Shown here piece by piece: positions 26,604 through 36,481 of a stretch of DNA of 63,307 nucleotides. Each line of letters opens with the position of its first letter. The first letter of the stretch is position 1. Source of the stretch: Parasporobacterium sp. (GTDB taxonomy: Bacteria > Bacillota > Clostridia > Lachnospirales > Lachnospiraceae); assembly GCA_017510065.1 (NCBI GenBank), contig JAFWOB010000195.1, forward strand, positions 1 through 63,307, read 5' to 3'. The notes under the pieces were generated by a model. That model worked only from the letters and a program-made list of their open reading frames with translations. It made no database searches and was not told the DNA's origin. A program made the position numbers and the translations under genes.

Positions 26604-27122
26604 TTAAGCTGTGATCTCTTCGATGGTTTTATCTCTGAGTCTTGCAACTTCAGCAGGGCTCTTCAGGGCCTTCAGGCCTTCCAGAGTTGCCAGAACGACA
26701 TTCTGCTTGTTGTTGGAACCCAGGGATTTGGTACGGATATTCTTGATGCCTGCAAGCTCAAGGATATTACGTGCCGGACCGCCCGCGATAACACCGGTAC
26801 CTTCGGGAGCTCTCTTCAGAAGAACGGAAGCGCCGCCGTAGTTGCCGAGAATATCATGCGGAATGCTGTTGGACTCGTCAACCGGGACATCAACCATGTT
26901 CTTCATGGCGTCCTCTTTTCCTTTACGGATTGCCTCGGGAATTTCAATTGCTTTTCCGAGACCTACTCCAACACGGCCTTTTCCATTGCCTACTACTACC
27001 AGTGCCGTGAATTTGAAGTTACGTCCGCCCTTTACAACCTTGGTTACACGCTTGATGGTTACAACCTTTTCCTGAAACTCGGGAGCTTCGGCAGGTGCGT
27101 GCATCTCGTCTTTGTTTCTCAT
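26604..27122 (-). CDS. rpsE: 30S ribosomal protein S5
   Basis: This 172-aa protein has the double-stranded-RNA-binding-like N-domain and [20 protein letters not shown], the S5 signature. It acts in decoding accuracy and helicase activity at the mRNA entry. A second ATG seven codons in (MHAPAE) is a possible alternative start. Confidence 0.98.
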   Translation of the reverse strand: MRNKDEMHAPAEAPEFQEKVVTIKRVTKVVKGGRNFKFTALVVVGNGKGRVGVGLGKAIEIPEAIRKGKEDAMKNMVDVPVDESNSIPHDILGNYGGASVLLKRAPEGTGVIAGGPARNILELAGIKNIRTKSLGSNNKQNVVLATLEGLKALKSPAEVARLRDKTIEEITA

Positions 27123-27137
27123 GTGCGTTTCCTCCTT

Positions 27138-27506
27138 CTAAAATTCTAATCCGGCTTCTCTGGCCGCATCTGCTAATGCTTTAATCTTGCCGTGATATAC
27201 ATAACCGCCTCTGTCGAAGACCACTTCATTGATCCCTGCGGCTTTTGCTCTTTCAGCGATTACTTTTCCCAGATATGCTGCTGCAGCAACATCATTGGTT
27301 TTCTCCAGTTCCGCCTTCACATCCTTCTGAACGGTAGATGCGGATACAAGAGTCTTCTGCGCTACATCATCAATGATCTGGGCATAAATGTGCATGTTGC
27401 TTCTGTACACGCTCAGACGCGGTCTTTCGGCTGTGCCCTGGAAGCGATTGCGCAATTTCATGTGTTTTTTAACACGAACTTCTGCTCTGGATTTCTTGCT
27501 AATCAT
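27138..27506 (-). CDS. rplR: 50S ribosomal protein L18
   Basis: This 122-aa protein has the L18 5S-rRNA-binding pattern ([40 protein letters not shown]). It sits between rplF and rpsE. Confidence 0.98.
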   Translation of the reverse strand: MISKKSRAEVRVKKHMKLRNRFQGTAERPRLSVYRSNMHIYAQIIDDVAQKTLVSASTVQKDVKAELEKTNDVAAAAYLGKVIAERAKAAGINEVVFDRGGYVYHGKIKALADAAREAGLEF

Positions 27507-27520
27507 AGTTTCACGCTCCT

Positions 27521-28060
27521 TTATTTACCGGTCTTGCCGACTTTACGTCTGATGGTCTCTGTATCGTACTTGATACCTTTGCCCTTATACGGTTCAGGTA
27601 ATCTGTACTCACGGATCTCAGCTGCAACCTGTCCGACCACTTCCTTGTTGATACCCTTCACGATGATCTTTGTCTGCTCCGGAACCTCGATCGTAATCCC
27701 TTCCGGTGCCTTGTAAACGATCGGATGAGAATATCCGAGTGACAGATTCAGGTCAGATCCGGCCATTGATGCTCTGTAACCTACACCAACGATCAGAAGC
27801 GTTTTCTGGAATCCATTGGTCACACCGATCACCATGTTGTTCAGAAGCGCTCTTGTCAGACCGTGAAGAGCTTTGTTTCTCTTAAGATCGTTCGGTCTTT
27901 CTACAACCAGCTCGTTTCCTTCCAGTTTGATGGTCATCTCCGGTGCGAACTGCCTCTGCAGTTCTCCCTTTGGTCCCTTTACTGTCACTAAATTATTTTC
28001 TGCTATATCAACAGTAACACCTGCCGGTACAGCGATAGGCATTTTTCCAACTCGTGACAT
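27521..28060 (-). CDS. rplF: 50S ribosomal protein L6
   Basis: This 179-aa protein has two L6 repeats, starting [15 protein letters not shown] and ending in the [12 protein letters not shown] motif. It lies near the factor-binding site. The 95-nt gap to rpsH is the longest inside the spc block and holds no gene. Confidence 0.98.
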   Translation of the reverse strand: MSRVGKMPIAVPAGVTVDIAENNLVTVKGPKGELQRQFAPEMTIKLEGNELVVERPNDLKRNKALHGLTRALLNNMVIGVTNGFQKTLLIVGVGYRASMAGSDLNLSLGYSHPIVYKAPEGITIEVPEQTKIIVKGINKEVVGQVAAEIREYRLPEPYKGKGIKYDTETIRRKVGKTGK

Positions 28061-28155
28061 GCCCGTTCCTCCTTTTCTTTATGAGTGTTTTCCCGCATCT
28101 GCACTGGTGGTGGTTTTCACCGGCATTAACAGCGGAATATATAACTGATTACTGA

Positions 28156-28560
28156 TTACCAGATGTAGCAGAGAACTTCTCCGCCGACACCGGCTGCTCT
28201 TGCTTCCTTGTCGGTGATCACGCCCTTATCGGTTGAGATAACAGCCACACCCAGTCCGCCGAGAACTCTCGGAAGCTCATCCTTCGATGCGTAAATACGA
28301 AGACCCGGTTTGGAGATTCTCTTTAATCCGGTAATGATCTTTTCATTTTTGTCTTTTCCGTATTTCAGTTCAATGTGGATCACATCAAAACCGTTTTCAT
28401 CTTTGATGATATCGTATTTTGCGATATATCCCTCATCCAGTAAGATCTTTGCAATAGCAAGTTTCATTTTAGATGATGGAACGTCTACGCTGTCATGTTT
28501 CGCTGTATTTGCGTTACGGATTCTCGTAAGCATATCAGCAATAGGATCGCTCATTGTCAT
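28156..28560 (-). CDS. rpsH: 30S ribosomal protein S8
   Basis: This 134-aa protein has the S8 N-terminus ([16 protein letters not shown]) and the signature for helix 21 binding near the C-terminus ([20 protein letters not shown]). AGGAGG lies 8 nt before the ATG at 28560. S8 is a known translational regulator of spc operons. Confidence 0.98.
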   Translation of the reverse strand: MTMSDPIADMLTRIRNANTAKHDSVDVPSSKMKLAIAKILLDEGYIAKYDIIKDENGFDVIHIELKYGKDKNEKIITGLKRISKPGLRIYASKDELPRVLGGLGVAVISTDKGVITDKEARAAGVGGEVLCYIW

Positions 28561-28587
28561 AATTATTTCCTCCTTCTAAAATTCAAC

Positions 28588-28773
28588 TTACCAAGATGCT
28601 TTCTTTACACCCGGGATCTCGCCCTTATATGCTAATTCACGGAAGCAAATTCTGCAGATACCATATTTTCTCAAATAAGCATGTGGACGTCCGCAGATCC
28701 TACATCTGTTGTATTCCTGTGTAGAAAATCTAGCCTTACGCTGCTGTTTCACCTTCATAGCTGTTTTAGCCAT
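28588..28773 (-). CDS. rpsN: 30S ribosomal protein S14, zinc-binding type Z
   Basis: This 61-aa protein has CRICGRPH and GICRICFRE, the two CxxC pairs of the short zinc-dependent S14. Bacteria with this form often also carry a zinc-independent copy elsewhere. Confidence 0.98.
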   Translation of the reverse strand: MAKTAMKVKQQRKARFSTQEYNRCRICGRPHAYLRKYGICRICFRELAYKGEIPGVKKASW

Positions 28774-28784
28774 AGTATCCTCCT

Positions 28785-29324
28785 TTACTTCTCAAACGGC
28801 ATGTTGAACATGGTCAGTAATGCCCTTGCTTCTTCATCCGTATTGGCAGTTGTAACGATGATAACGTCCATACCTCTGACCTTATCGATCTTGTCGTACT
28901 CGATTTCCGGGAAAATAAGCTGTTCCTTGATGCCGAGCGCGTAATTGCCTCTTCCGTCGAAAGCATTCGGGTTAACACCTCTGAAGTCACGTACACGTGG
29001 AAGTGCCAGATTAATCAATCTGTCGAGGAAGTTATACATTTTGTCGCCTCTCAGAGTTGTCTTGCAGCCGATCTGCATGCCTTCCCTGATCTTGAAGTTA
29101 GCGACTGACTTTTTCGCTTTTGTGGTGACTACATGCTGTCCTGTGATGATCTCCATGTCATGTGCGGCAGCTTCGAGTGCTTTCGCATTCTCTTTTGCTT
29201 CGCCGACACCCATGTTCACCACGATCTTTGCGATCTTCGGGACCTGCATGATATTCTTGTATCCAAACTTCTTCATCATAGCATCTACGATTTCAGAATT
29301 GTACATATCTTTAAGTCTGCTCAT
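28785..29324 (-). CDS. rplE: 50S ribosomal protein L5
   Basis: This 179-aa protein has the 5S-rRNA-binding L5 pattern ([37 protein letters not shown]). It contacts P-site tRNA and forms a bridge with S13. Confidence 0.98.
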   Translation of the reverse strand: MSRLKDMYNSEIVDAMMKKFGYKNIMQVPKIAKIVVNMGVGEAKENAKALEAAAHDMEIITGQHVVTTKAKKSVANFKIREGMQIGCKTTLRGDKMYNFLDRLINLALPRVRDFRGVNPNAFDGRGNYALGIKEQLIFPEIEYDKIDKVRGMDVIIVTTANTDEEARALLTMFNMPFEK

Positions 29325-29347
29325 GAGCTTATGACCTCCTTCCTCTA

Positions 29348-29662
29348 TTAATCGATCGCTTCATTTGCTGATTTAGCATAACGTACCTTCTTGCCATTCT
29401 CATCAACATGGAAGCCGATCCTGGTAGGCTGTCCCTTATGAACGTACATTACGTTTGATACATTGATAGGACCTTCCTGATTGATAATGCCGCCTTCCTG
29501 GGACTGACGGCCCGGTTTCAGATGCTTCTTGATCATGTTGACACCTTCTACCAGCACTGTGCCCGCTTTCGCATTAACAGCAAGGACCTTGCCTTCTTTG
29601 CCTTTTTCACTGCCTGCGATAACCTTAACGGTATCGCCTTTTTTAATCTTTAATGTTGCCAT
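29348..29662 (-). CDS. rplX: 50S ribosomal protein L24
   Basis: The product is 104 aa from ATG 29662, with AGGAGG 11 nt upstream. A GTG four codons earlier would sit on the ribosome binding site. The KOW motif [19 protein letters not shown] is at the N-terminus. It initiates 50S assembly on 23S rRNA. Confidence 0.97.
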   Translation of the reverse strand: MATLKIKKGDTVKVIAGSEKGKEGKVLAVNAKAGTVLVEGVNMIKKHLKPGRQSQEGGIINQEGPINVSNVMYVHKGQPTRIGFHVDENGKKVRYAKSANEAID

Positions 29663-29677
29663 TCTCTCGCGCACCTC

Positions 29678-30046
29678 CTATAACACTTCAGGAGCGAGGG
29701 AAACGATCTTCATGAACTGTTTCTCTCTAAGCTCTCTGGCTACCGGTCCAAAGATACGGGTACCTGTAGGGGTCTTGTCGTCTTTAATGATGACTGCAGC
29801 ATTCTCGTCAAATTTAATATATGATCCGTCTTTCCGACGTGCGCCTTTGGTCGAACGAACGACAACTGCCTTCACAACGTCACCTTTTTTTACAGTGCCG
29901 CCGGGGGTAGCGTCCTTAACCGTGGCAACAATGATATCTCCGATGTTGGCATATCTTCTAGTAGAACCGCCAAGAACTCTTATGCACAGAATTTCTTTAG
30001 CACCGGTGTTATCAGCAACTTTCAATCTGCTTTCCTGTTGTATCAT
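29678..30046 (-). CDS. rplN: 50S ribosomal protein L14
   Basis: The product is 122 aa from ATG 30046 (AAAGGAG upstream), the standard length. The open frame extends further to 30103 without a site and into rpsQ. It has the L14 signature region ALVVRSTKG-like ([15 protein letters not shown]). Confidence 0.97.
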   Translation of the reverse strand: MIQQESRLKVADNTGAKEILCIRVLGGSTRRYANIGDIIVATVKDATPGGTVKKGDVVKAVVVRSTKGARRKDGSYIKFDENAAVIIKDDKTPTGTRIFGPVARELREKQFMKIVSLAPEVL

Positions 30047-30066
30047 AACAATTCTCCTTTCTACTA

Positions 30067-30321
30067 TTATTTTGCCTTCTCGATGATCTCGACCAGTCTC
30101 CATCTCTTATCTTTGGATAACGGTCTTGTTTCCATTACTCTGACAGTATCGCCGATGCCGCATTCGTTGTTCTCGTCATGAGCCTTTAACTTGTAAGTTC
30201 TCTTAACGATTTTTTTGTATAAAGGATGTTCAACGTTGTCAACGACTGCGACAACGATGGTCTTGTCCATCTTATCGCTGATAACTTTGCCCACACGGGT
30301 TTTTCTAAGATTTCTTTCCAC
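30067..30321 (-). CDS. rpsQ: 30S ribosomal protein S17
   Basis: This 84-aa OB-fold protein has the S17 pattern ([38 protein letters not shown]). Confidence 0.98.
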   Translation of the reverse strand: MERNLRKTRVGKVISDKMDKTIVVAVVDNVEHPLYKKIVKRTYKLKAHDENNECGIGDTVRVMETRPLSKDKRWRLVEIIEKAK

Positions 30322-30339
30322 GTTTGATTCCCTCCTTTA

Positions 30340-30549
30340 TTACTCGGCAGCCTTAGACTTTGCGGAGATCACTGTCTGGATCCTGGCAATATTGCGTCTG
30401 ACTTCTTTAATCCTGCCTGTGTTTTCCAGCTGGTTTGTAGCATTCTGGAATCTTAAGTTGAAAAGCTCTTTCTTGGCAGAAACCAGTTCCTGATTGAGTT
30501 CAGCTAATGATTTTGCGTTTAAGTTATCTAAATATTTCTTAGTTTTCAT
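30340..30549 (-). CDS. rpmC: 50S ribosomal protein L29
   Basis: The product is 69 aa from ATG 30549 ([18 protein letters not shown]), the usual length. The ATG overlaps the end of rplP by 11 nt, so translation is coupled. A longer frame to 30618 lies inside rplP and has no support. Confidence 0.96.
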   Translation of the reverse strand: MKTKKYLDNLNAKSLAELNQELVSAKKELFNLRFQNATNQLENTGRIKEVRRNIARIQTVISAKSKAAE

Positions 30550-30976
30550 TTGCTTCACCGCCTTCCAGATCTGCCTTAGAAGCGATCTTGCACTTAACAG
30601 GTAATTTGTGAGTGGCAAGTCTTAATGCTTCTTTTGCAAGATTCTCCGGGATACCGCCGATCTCGAACATGACTCTTCCCGGCTTTACAACTGCTACCCA
30701 GTATTCCAGTGTTCCTTTACCGGAACCCATACGGGTTTCAGCAGGCTTGGATGTTACCGGTTTGTCAGGGAAAATCTTGATCCATACTTTACCGTTACGT
30801 TTCACATATCTTGTCATGGCAACACGGGCTGCTTCGATCTGGTTTGATGTGATCCAGCCGGGTTCCTGTGCAACGATTCCGAAATCACCGTAACTGATCA
30901 CATTGCCTCTCATTGCCTTGCCGGCCATGGATCCACGGAACTGCTTACGATGTTTTGTTCTTTTTGGCATTAACAT
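30539..30976 (-). CDS. rplP: 50S ribosomal protein L16
   Basis: This 145-aa protein has canonical L16 sequence ([52 protein letters not shown]). It shapes the A-site tRNA elbow region of the 50S. MLMPKR gives two possible ATGs two codons apart. Confidence 0.97.
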   Translation of the reverse strand: MLMPKRTKHRKQFRGSMAGKAMRGNVISYGDFGIVAQEPGWITSNQIEAARVAMTRYVKRNGKVWIKIFPDKPVTSKPAETRMGSGKGTLEYWVAVVKPGRVMFEIGGIPENLAKEALRLATHKLPVKCKIASKADLEGGEANEN

Positions 30977-30978
30977 AG

Positions 30979-31638
30979 TTATCTATCGCTCCCTTCCTTG
31001 TTTCCTTTTGTCGGAAGGACTTCACCTTTGTAAATCCAAACCTTCACTCCGACTTTACCATAGGTTGTGTCAGCTTCTGCGAAACCGTAGTCAATATCAG
31101 CTCTTAATGTCTGAAGCGGGATCGTTCCTTCGGAATAGAACTCTGTACGAGCCATATCAGCTCCGCCGAGACGGCCGGAACAGGAAGATTTGATTCCCAG
31201 TGCACCTGCCTTCATGGCACGGCTCATGCAGCTCTTCATTGCACGACGGAAGGAAACACGGTTCTCCAGCTGCTGTGCGATGTTTTCCGCAACCAGCTGA
31301 GCTTCCTTGTCGGATCTCTTGATCTCAACGATATCAAGCGCTACATCCTTGCCAATGAGCTTTTTAACTTCAGCCCTGACTTTTTCGATCTCTGCACCGC
31401 CCTTACCGATGATCACACCGGGCTTTGCAGCATTGACTTTTACCTTAATGGATTTGTTTGAAGCTCTTTCGATCTCAATCTTTGAGATGCCGGCATTATA
31501 AAGTTTATTTTTCAGAAATTTTCTGATCTTATAATCTTCTACCAGGTTATCTGCAAAATCGCCTTCTGCATACCACATTGAATCCCAGTTCTTTATAACA
31601 CCAACTCTCAAACCATGAGGATTAACTTTCTGTCCCAT
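30979..31638 (-). CDS. rpsC: 30S ribosomal protein S3
   Basis: This 219-aa protein has the KH domain with [20 protein letters not shown], the S3 signature. It forms the mRNA entry tunnel with S4 and S5. Confidence 0.98.
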   Translation of the reverse strand: MGQKVNPHGLRVGVIKNWDSMWYAEGDFADNLVEDYKIRKFLKNKLYNAGISKIEIERASNKSIKVKVNAAKPGVIIGKGGAEIEKVRAEVKKLIGKDVALDIVEIKRSDKEAQLVAENIAQQLENRVSFRRAMKSCMSRAMKAGALGIKSSCSGRLGGADMARTEFYSEGTIPLQTLRADIDYGFAEADTTYGKVGVKVWIYKGEVLPTKGNKEGSDR

Positions 31639-31647
31639 ATTTTCCTC

Positions 31648-32034
31648 CTATCTTTCTTCGAGCACGATTGTGATGTGGCTGAGTCTCTTTTCGATCCTAT
31701 AAGCTCTTCCCTGTGCTCTTGGTCTAACACGTTTCATCGTTGGTCCCTTGTTTGCGTAGCACTCTGCTACCACAAGGTTTTCGGGATTCATTCCATTGTT
31801 GTTCTGCGCATTTGCAATGGCTGATTCCAGTAATTTCTTAATGATTGATGCGCCGTATCTCGGGTTATAGGTAAGGATTCCTAATGCCTCTCCTACTTTC
31901 CTGCCTCTGATCGCGTCCAGTACGTAACAAGCTTTCTGAACGGAAATTCTGGCAAAGGAAAGCTTTGCGGAAGGACGGGTATCCTTATTAGCATTTCTTT
32001 CTCTTTTTATCTGTGATCTATGACCTTTTGCCAT
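31648..32034 (-). CDS. rplV: 50S ribosomal protein L22
   Basis: This 128-aa protein has the tunnel-lining beta hairpin carrying MKRVRPRAQGRAYRI. It has normal order between rpsS and rpsC. Confidence 0.98.
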   Translation of the reverse strand: MAKGHRSQIKRERNANKDTRPSAKLSFARISVQKACYVLDAIRGRKVGEALGILTYNPRYGASIIKKLLESAIANAQNNNGMNPENLVVAECYANKGPTMKRVRPRAQGRAYRIEKRLSHITIVLEER

Positions 32035-32058
32035 GGTTTACCTCCTTTCAAAAACCTG

Positions 32059-32334
32059 TTATCTGGATTTCTTCTCATCCTTGCCATGTCCTCTGTACGT
32101 TCTGGTCGCTACGAACTCGCCGAGTTTATGTCCGACCATATCTTCGGTCACGTATACGGGAACATGTCTTCTTCCGTCATGAACTGCAATCGTGTGTCCT
32201 ACGAAGCTCGGGAAGATTGTGGATCTTCTGGACCAGGTCTTGACGACCTGCTTGTCATCGGCCTTATTCAGTGCATCGATTTTTTTCATCAGGCTTGCAT
32301 CTGCAAAAGGTCCTTTTTTTAATGATCTTGCCAT
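32059..32334 (-). CDS. rpsS: 30S ribosomal protein S19
   Basis: This 91-aa protein has [19 protein letters not shown] at the N-terminus and the [15 protein letters not shown] motif. It complexes with S13 in the 30S head. Confidence 0.98.
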   Translation of the reverse strand: MARSLKKGPFADASLMKKIDALNKADDKQVVKTWSRRSTIFPSFVGHTIAVHDGRRHVPVYVTEDMVGHKLGEFVATRTYRGHGKDEKKSR

Positions 32335-32347
32335 TTTCTCTCCTCCC

Positions 32348-33190
32348 TTACTTCATATTGCGTCCATCGCGGCGACGGATGATCAACTTGTTAGACTGTT
32401 TGTGTTTGTTCCTGGTCTTAAGACCCAGTGCAGGTTTGCCCCATGGTGTTGACGGGCCCGGACGTCCGATTCCGGTCTTGCCTTCACCACCGCCGTGCGG
32501 ATGGTCGTTCGGGTTCATGACGGAACCTCTTACGGTAGGTCTGATACCCATGTTTCTCTTACGTCCCGCTTTACCGACATTTACCAGACCGTGTTCTACA
32601 TTTCCGACCTGGCCGACGGTTGCTCTGCAGCTGATCGGGACCATTCTCATTTCGCCGGAAGGAAGTCTTAAAGTCGCGTACTTGCCTTCTTTAGCCATCA
32701 GCTGTGCAGCATTTCCTGCGCTTCTGACCAGCTGTCCGCCTTTGCCCGGATACAGTTCGATGTTGTGAACTTCTGTACCGATGGGGATGAATTCCAGCGG
32801 GAGGCAATTGCCGACTCTGACTTCTGCCTGCGGGCCGGACATAACGGTCATGCCGTCAGTCAGTCCCAGAGGAGCCAGGATGTATGCCTTTTCTCCGTCT
32901 GCATAGTTCAGCAGTGCGATGTTGGCTGTTCTGTTCGGATCGTATTCGATTCCGGCTACCTTAGCAGGAATGCCGTCCTTATTTCTCTTAAAATCAATGA
33001 TTCTGTACTGTCTTCTGGTGCCACCGCCCTGATGTCTGACAGTGATCTTGCCCTGGTTGTTACGTCCTGAATTCTTTTTATTAACAGTTAAGAGACTCTT
33101 CTCAGGGGTGTTCTTGGTAATATCTTTCTTATCAAGAGCAGTCATCTGCCTTCTGGAAGGTGTATATGGGTTAAATGTCTTGATTCCCAT
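32348..33190 (-). CDS. rplB: 50S ribosomal protein L2
   Basis: This 280-aa protein has the SH3-like and OB domains and the near-invariant C-terminal [18 protein letters not shown] that approaches the peptidyl transferase centre. Confidence 0.98.
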   Translation of the reverse strand: MGIKTFNPYTPSRRQMTALDKKDITKNTPEKSLLTVNKKNSGRNNQGKITVRHQGGGTRRQYRIIDFKRNKDGIPAKVAGIEYDPNRTANIALLNYADGEKAYILAPLGLTDGMTVMSGPQAEVRVGNCLPLEFIPIGTEVHNIELYPGKGGQLVRSAGNAAQLMAKEGKYATLRLPSGEMRMVPISCRATVGQVGNVEHGLVNVGKAGRKRNMGIRPTVRGSVMNPNDHPHGGGEGKTGIGRPGPSTPWGKPALGLKTRNKHKQSNKLIIRRRDGRNMK

Positions 33191-33251
33191 TTCTCAGTTA
33201 CTCCTTTCGTAGTGTTTGATATCACGCTTTTCTGCGTATAGTATTTGTTGC

Positions 33252-33551
33252 TTACAGACCTGCGAAGATCTCGATATCCTTGCTGTCCGCTGTAAGCTGC
33301 ACGATCGCTTTCTTGGACTGTGCGGTCTTCCCGGTAATACGTCCGCGGGTACGTGTCTTCGGATGACGGTTCATTGTGTTAACGCTTTCAACCTTCGTTC
33401 CCTCGAACATCTTTTCAACGGCTTCTTTGATCTGTGACTTGGTGGCATCCGTGTGAACTAGGAATGTGTATTTCTTGTCAGCCATCATGTTCATGCTCTT
33501 CTCAGAAATAACCGGTTTAAGGATAACATCATAATATTTGATATCTGCCAT
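33252..33551 (-). CDS. rplW: 50S ribosomal protein L23
   Basis: This 99-aa protein has the L23 pattern ([18 protein letters not shown]). It lies at the tunnel exit and docks trigger factor and the signal recognition particle. Its start overlaps the rplD stop by one base. Confidence 0.97.
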   Translation of the reverse strand: MADIKYYDVILKPVISEKSMNMMADKKYTFLVHTDATKSQIKEAVEKMFEGTKVESVNTMNRHPKTRTRGRITGKTAQSKKAIVQLTADSKDIEIFAGL

Positions 33552-34171
33552 TATGCGTACACCTCCTCGATTGTTGCCAGCGCCGCTTTGTCGATCACCA
33601 GTGCGTCATATTTGAGAATATCAAATGTGTTGATCGTGTTGGTGAGAGCAGTCTTGACGCCTTCGATATTTCTTGCTGAGCAGATCACGTTCTGGTCGTT
33701 CTCGTTTAATACGATGAGAGCCTTGTTCAGATTCAGGCCTTTAAGCAGCTCAGCCATTGTCTTGGTCTTGATCTCTTCGCATTTGATCTCGTCGATCACG
33801 AAGAGTTTTTCTTCCTGAACTCTGGAAGTAAGTGCGCCCTTCAGAGCGGCTCTCTTTTCTTTCTTGTTCAGTCTGATCTCATAGTCGCGCGGCTTCGGTG
33901 CGAAGATGATGCCGCCGCCTTTCCACTGTGCGGCACGGATGGAACCCTGACGGGCATGTCCGGTGCCCTTCTGTCTCCAGGGCTTTCTTCCGCCGCCGGA
34001 AACCTCTGAACGAGTCTTTGCACTCTGTGTGCCCTGGCGTTTGTTTGCCAGCTGGGCAACTACTGCCTGATGAACCAGATGTTCATTGACTTCTACGCCG
34101 AACACTGCATCATTCAGTTCGATGTCGCCGATGGCAACGCCTTTCATATTGTATACAGATACTTTTGACAT
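33551..34171 (-). CDS. rplD: 50S ribosomal protein L4
   Basis: This 206-aa protein has the tunnel loop carrying the Arg/Gly-rich segment [21 protein letters not shown]4 is the classical autoregulator of S10 operons, which is relevant to the leader upstream of rpsJ. Confidence 0.98.
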   Translation of the reverse strand: MSKVSVYNMKGVAIGDIELNDAVFGVEVNEHLVHQAVVAQLANKRQGTQSAKTRSEVSGGGRKPWRQKGTGHARQGSIRAAQWKGGGIIFAPKPRDYEIRLNKKEKRAALKGALTSRVQEEKLFVIDEIKCEEIKTKTMAELLKGLNLNKALIVLNENDQNVICSARNIEGVKTALTNTINTFDILKYDALVIDKAALATIEEVYA

Positions 34172-34197
34172 CTGAATTTCCTCCTTTCCCCGGTCTG

Positions 34198-34830
34198 TCA
34201 GTTCGCCTTAACTGCATCGCGAACTACTACTAAAGATTTCTTCGGTCCGGGAACTGCGCCCTTTACCAGGATCAGATTATCTTCAGCGTCAACTCTAACT
34301 ACTTCCAGATTCTGAACGGTGACTCTCTTGGCACCCATCTGTCCGGGCATGTGTTTTCCTTTGAATACACGGCTCGGATCGGATGCTGATCCGTTGGAAC
34401 CTGCATGTCTGTGATATTTGGAACCATGGGCCATGGGACCTCTGTGCTGTCCGAATCTTCTGATCGCGCCCTGGAATCCCTTTCCTTTGGAGATGCCGCT
34501 GACATCGATCTTGTCGCCTGCCGCGAAGACATCTGCCTTGATCTCGTCTTTCACCTGAAAATCAGCTGCATTTTCCAGTCTGAATTCTCTGACGAATCTC
34601 TTGTACGGGATCTGCTCTTTGTCGAATTTGCCTCTGTCCGGAGAGTTGACCAGAGTCTCTCTCTTGTCCATGAATCCGACCTGTACGGCATTGTAGCCGT
34701 CTTTTTCTTCTGTCTTGACCTGTGTTACAACGCACGGTCCTGCAAGAAGAACTGTTACCGGTGTCAACACGCCATCTTCATTGAAAATCTGTGTCATACC
34801 GATCTTCTGTGCTAAAATCGCTTTCTTCAT
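34198..34830 (-). CDS. rplC: 50S ribosomal protein L3
   Basis: The product is 210 aa from ATG 34830 (AGGAGG 11 nt upstream; [16 protein letters not shown]). It has the conserved loop [19 protein letters not shown] near the peptidyl transferase centre. A longer frame to 34866 has no ribosome binding site. Confidence 0.97.
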   Translation of the reverse strand: MKKAILAQKIGMTQIFNEDGVLTPVTVLLAGPCVVTQVKTEEKDGYNAVQVGFMDKRETLVNSPDRGKFDKEQIPYKRFVREFRLENAADFQVKDEIKADVFAAGDKIDVSGISKGKGFQGAIRRFGQHRGPMAHGSKYHRHAGSNGSASDPSRVFKGKHMPGQMGAKRVTVQNLEVVRVDAEDNLILVKGAVPGPKKSLVVVRDAVKAN

Positions 34831-34913
34831 TATTAAAATAACCTCCTGTTTCTTACAGCGGAACATTGATCGCAGGTTTTCACCCCGTCGTCCCTGTTCA
34901 TTCTAGAACAGTG

Positions 34914-35231
34914 TTACTGCTCCTTCATCTTAAGATTGACATAAACGCCTGCCGGAACATCCAGCTTCTGAAGAGCTTCCATCGTCTTCTGTGTCGGTGC
35001 GATCACGTCGATGAGTCTCTTATGAGTCCTCTGCTCGAACTGCTCACGGGAATCTTTATACTTGTGGACTGCCCTTAAGATCGTGACGACTTCCTTCTTT
35101 GTCGGAAGGGGGACAGGACCGGATACCTGAGACCCGTTTTTCTTAACAGTTTCGATGATTTTCTGAGCGCTCTGATCGATCAGTTTGTGATCATATGCCT
35201 TCAGAGTGATTCTCATTACCTGATTTGCCAT
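34914..35231 (-). CDS. rpsJ: 30S ribosomal protein S10
   Basis: The product is 105 aa from ATG 35231 (AAGGAGG 6 nt upstream). It contains the NusE/S10 fold ([33 protein letters not shown]). It is the first gene of the S10 operon. The longer frame to 35273 lacks a site. Confidence 0.97.
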   Translation of the reverse strand: MANQVMRITLKAYDHKLIDQSAQKIIETVKKNGSQVSGPVPLPTKKEVVTILRAVHKYKDSREQFEQRTHKRLIDVIAPTQKTMEALQKLDVPAGVYVNLKMKEQ

Positions 35232-35569
35232 TGATTGCCTCCTTAAAATAATCTGATTTTTTGTTTTGTACACGCACCCGTGTGTATCGCACCTTTCTCA
35301 TAAAGAAAATTGGCATACGATGCCAATTTTTCCCCTATGATCCATCATCCCTTCCCGCTCGTAAGTCATGCTCCGTCGTCGGGGTCCTGTCCGATCCGTC
35401 GATAGAATAGAACCGGATGATTCTTGTTCATGCTGTCACACGTTGTTACCGCCTCACTCGACGGTCCTTCTGGTGTACGGATGTGTACCGGATTCCTACC
35501 GGAACTCGCTCCAGGGAATTACCTGCTTATCTGCAGCAACTTCCCGTTTCATAGCTATCACATCACAGC
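35232..35569 (-). ncRNA. structured leader of the S10 operon
   Basis: About 340 nt lie between the predicted start of transcription and rpsJ, with no reading frame. The most stable element is an 11-bp hairpin, AAAATTGGCAT with ATGCCAATTTT (35306-35330), followed on the minus strand by the U-rich CTTTATG, which looks like an attenuator. Other complementary stretches exist (TAGCT/AGCTA near 35550). L4-type autoregulation is known for S10 leaders. Whether this RNA is related to a described leader class is untested. Confidence 0.5.
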
Positions 35570-35575
35570 TATCCT

Positions 35576-35604
35576 AGATTACACTAGAAATGCGGCAATT
35601 GCAA
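35576..35604 (-). promoter_or_regulatory. promoter of the S10-spc-alpha operon
   Basis: On the minus strand the -35 is TTGCAA (35599-35604) and the -10 is TAATCT (35576-35581), with a 17-bp spacer. A very A/T-rich stretch lies just upstream and may act as an UP element. It is the only convincing promoter before rpsJ. Confidence 0.55.
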
Positions 35605-35633
35605 GTGTTTTTTATTGTTTTTTTATAAAAAAA

Positions 35634-35663
35634 CTGCCGCATTGATTTATTCTAATGCGGCAG
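35634..35663 (-). terminator. terminator after the exported trigger-factor-like gene
   Basis: A 10-bp stem, CTGCCGCATT with AATGCGGCAG, is followed on the minus strand by TTTTTTTAT. It insulates the S10 promoter, which starts 30 nt further on. Confidence 0.85.
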
Positions 35664-35684
35664 CTTTTAAAAAGCAAGTAAATC

Positions 35685-36470
35685 TTATTCTGCAATCCGG
35701 ATACGGTCTTTCAGCGCTTCATAAACCAGATCGCTCTTGTAGTGAAATTCCGTGAACAGCCACAGCCATGTTTCTCCGGCCGTCTCTTTAAATTCCTCCG
35801 GCGTGGTGTAGGCATCGTATCCCAGATCCTGCATGTAGCTCTCCAGCGCTTTGTCCCGTTCCTCTTCCTGATACACGATTCCTTCCTTCTCCAGGATCCG
35901 GTCAATGAGCATGGCAGTTTTGACATATTCATCTGTCTGGATCATTTTATAATCCTCTGCCGATCCATAGCCGGAAAGAATCGCCAGCTCATCCGGGCCC
36001 AGTTCTTCCTGCAAAGCATAGAATGCAATCTCATCAGCGGCATACTGTGAGGCCATCTGATAAACATCTTCCGGATAAGACAGGACTGTTGCTTTGTCCC
36101 TAAGGGCAGCTATCAGGGCATTTTTTTTGTTGCTTTCCTCAAGGGTGCCTCGGATATACTCCCTTGCCGCCTGCACCGAATCCAGCGGAAAACCGAAATA
36201 CATTTCCGAATACTCACTGATAAAGGAATCGGAAAGCTCCGGCAATGTACCGCCGCTTATTTCCGCCAGATCCTGTTTCATCAGTTCCAGATAGGAATCG
36301 ATCGTCTCTTCCGTCACAAGAACTTCATCTGGCTGCAGCAGGATCTCAGAATAATCCTCCAGCTGCAGTTCTCCTTCTTCCGAAAACGGGATATCAGCAG
36401 CAAAAACACACTGTACCGTCAGTAATATGATAAGCAGAATAGAAGCTGCTGCCATACAAGTTTTTTTCAT
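35685..36470 (-). CDS. exported trigger-factor C-domain-like protein (no FKBP domain)
   Basis: The product is 261 aa from ATG 36470 (GGAG 6-7 nt upstream). An ATG at 36482 overlaps the stop codon of the surface-protein gene (TAATG), so translation is coupled either way. The signal peptide is MKKTCMAAASILLIILLTV; Cys5 and Cys21 do not form a lipobox. The mature part is helical and acidic. Its C-terminus (FHYKSDLVYEALKDRIRI) matches the end of the trigger-factor-like protein at 51016-52422 (MVFKYDLATQALEDRVTI), and the EEERDKALESYMQDLGY segment resembles the trigger-factor chaperone domain. It is probably an extracytoplasmic chaperone, perhaps dedicated to the surface protein encoded upstream. 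Inference from one paralogue. Confidence 0.6.
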   Translation of the reverse strand: MKKTCMAAASILLIILLTVQCVFAADIPFSEEGELQLEDYSEILLQPDEVLVTEETIDSYLELMKQDLAEISGGTLPELSDSFISEYSEMYFGFPLDSVQAAREYIRGTLEESNKKNALIAALRDKATVLSYPEDVYQMASQYAADEIAFYALQEELGPDELAILSGYGSAEDYKMIQTDEYVKTAMLIDRILEKEGIVYQEEERDKALESYMQDLGYDAYTTPEEFKETAGETWLWLFTEFHYKSDLVYEALKDRIRIAE

Positions 36471-36481
36471 GTTGCTCTCCA

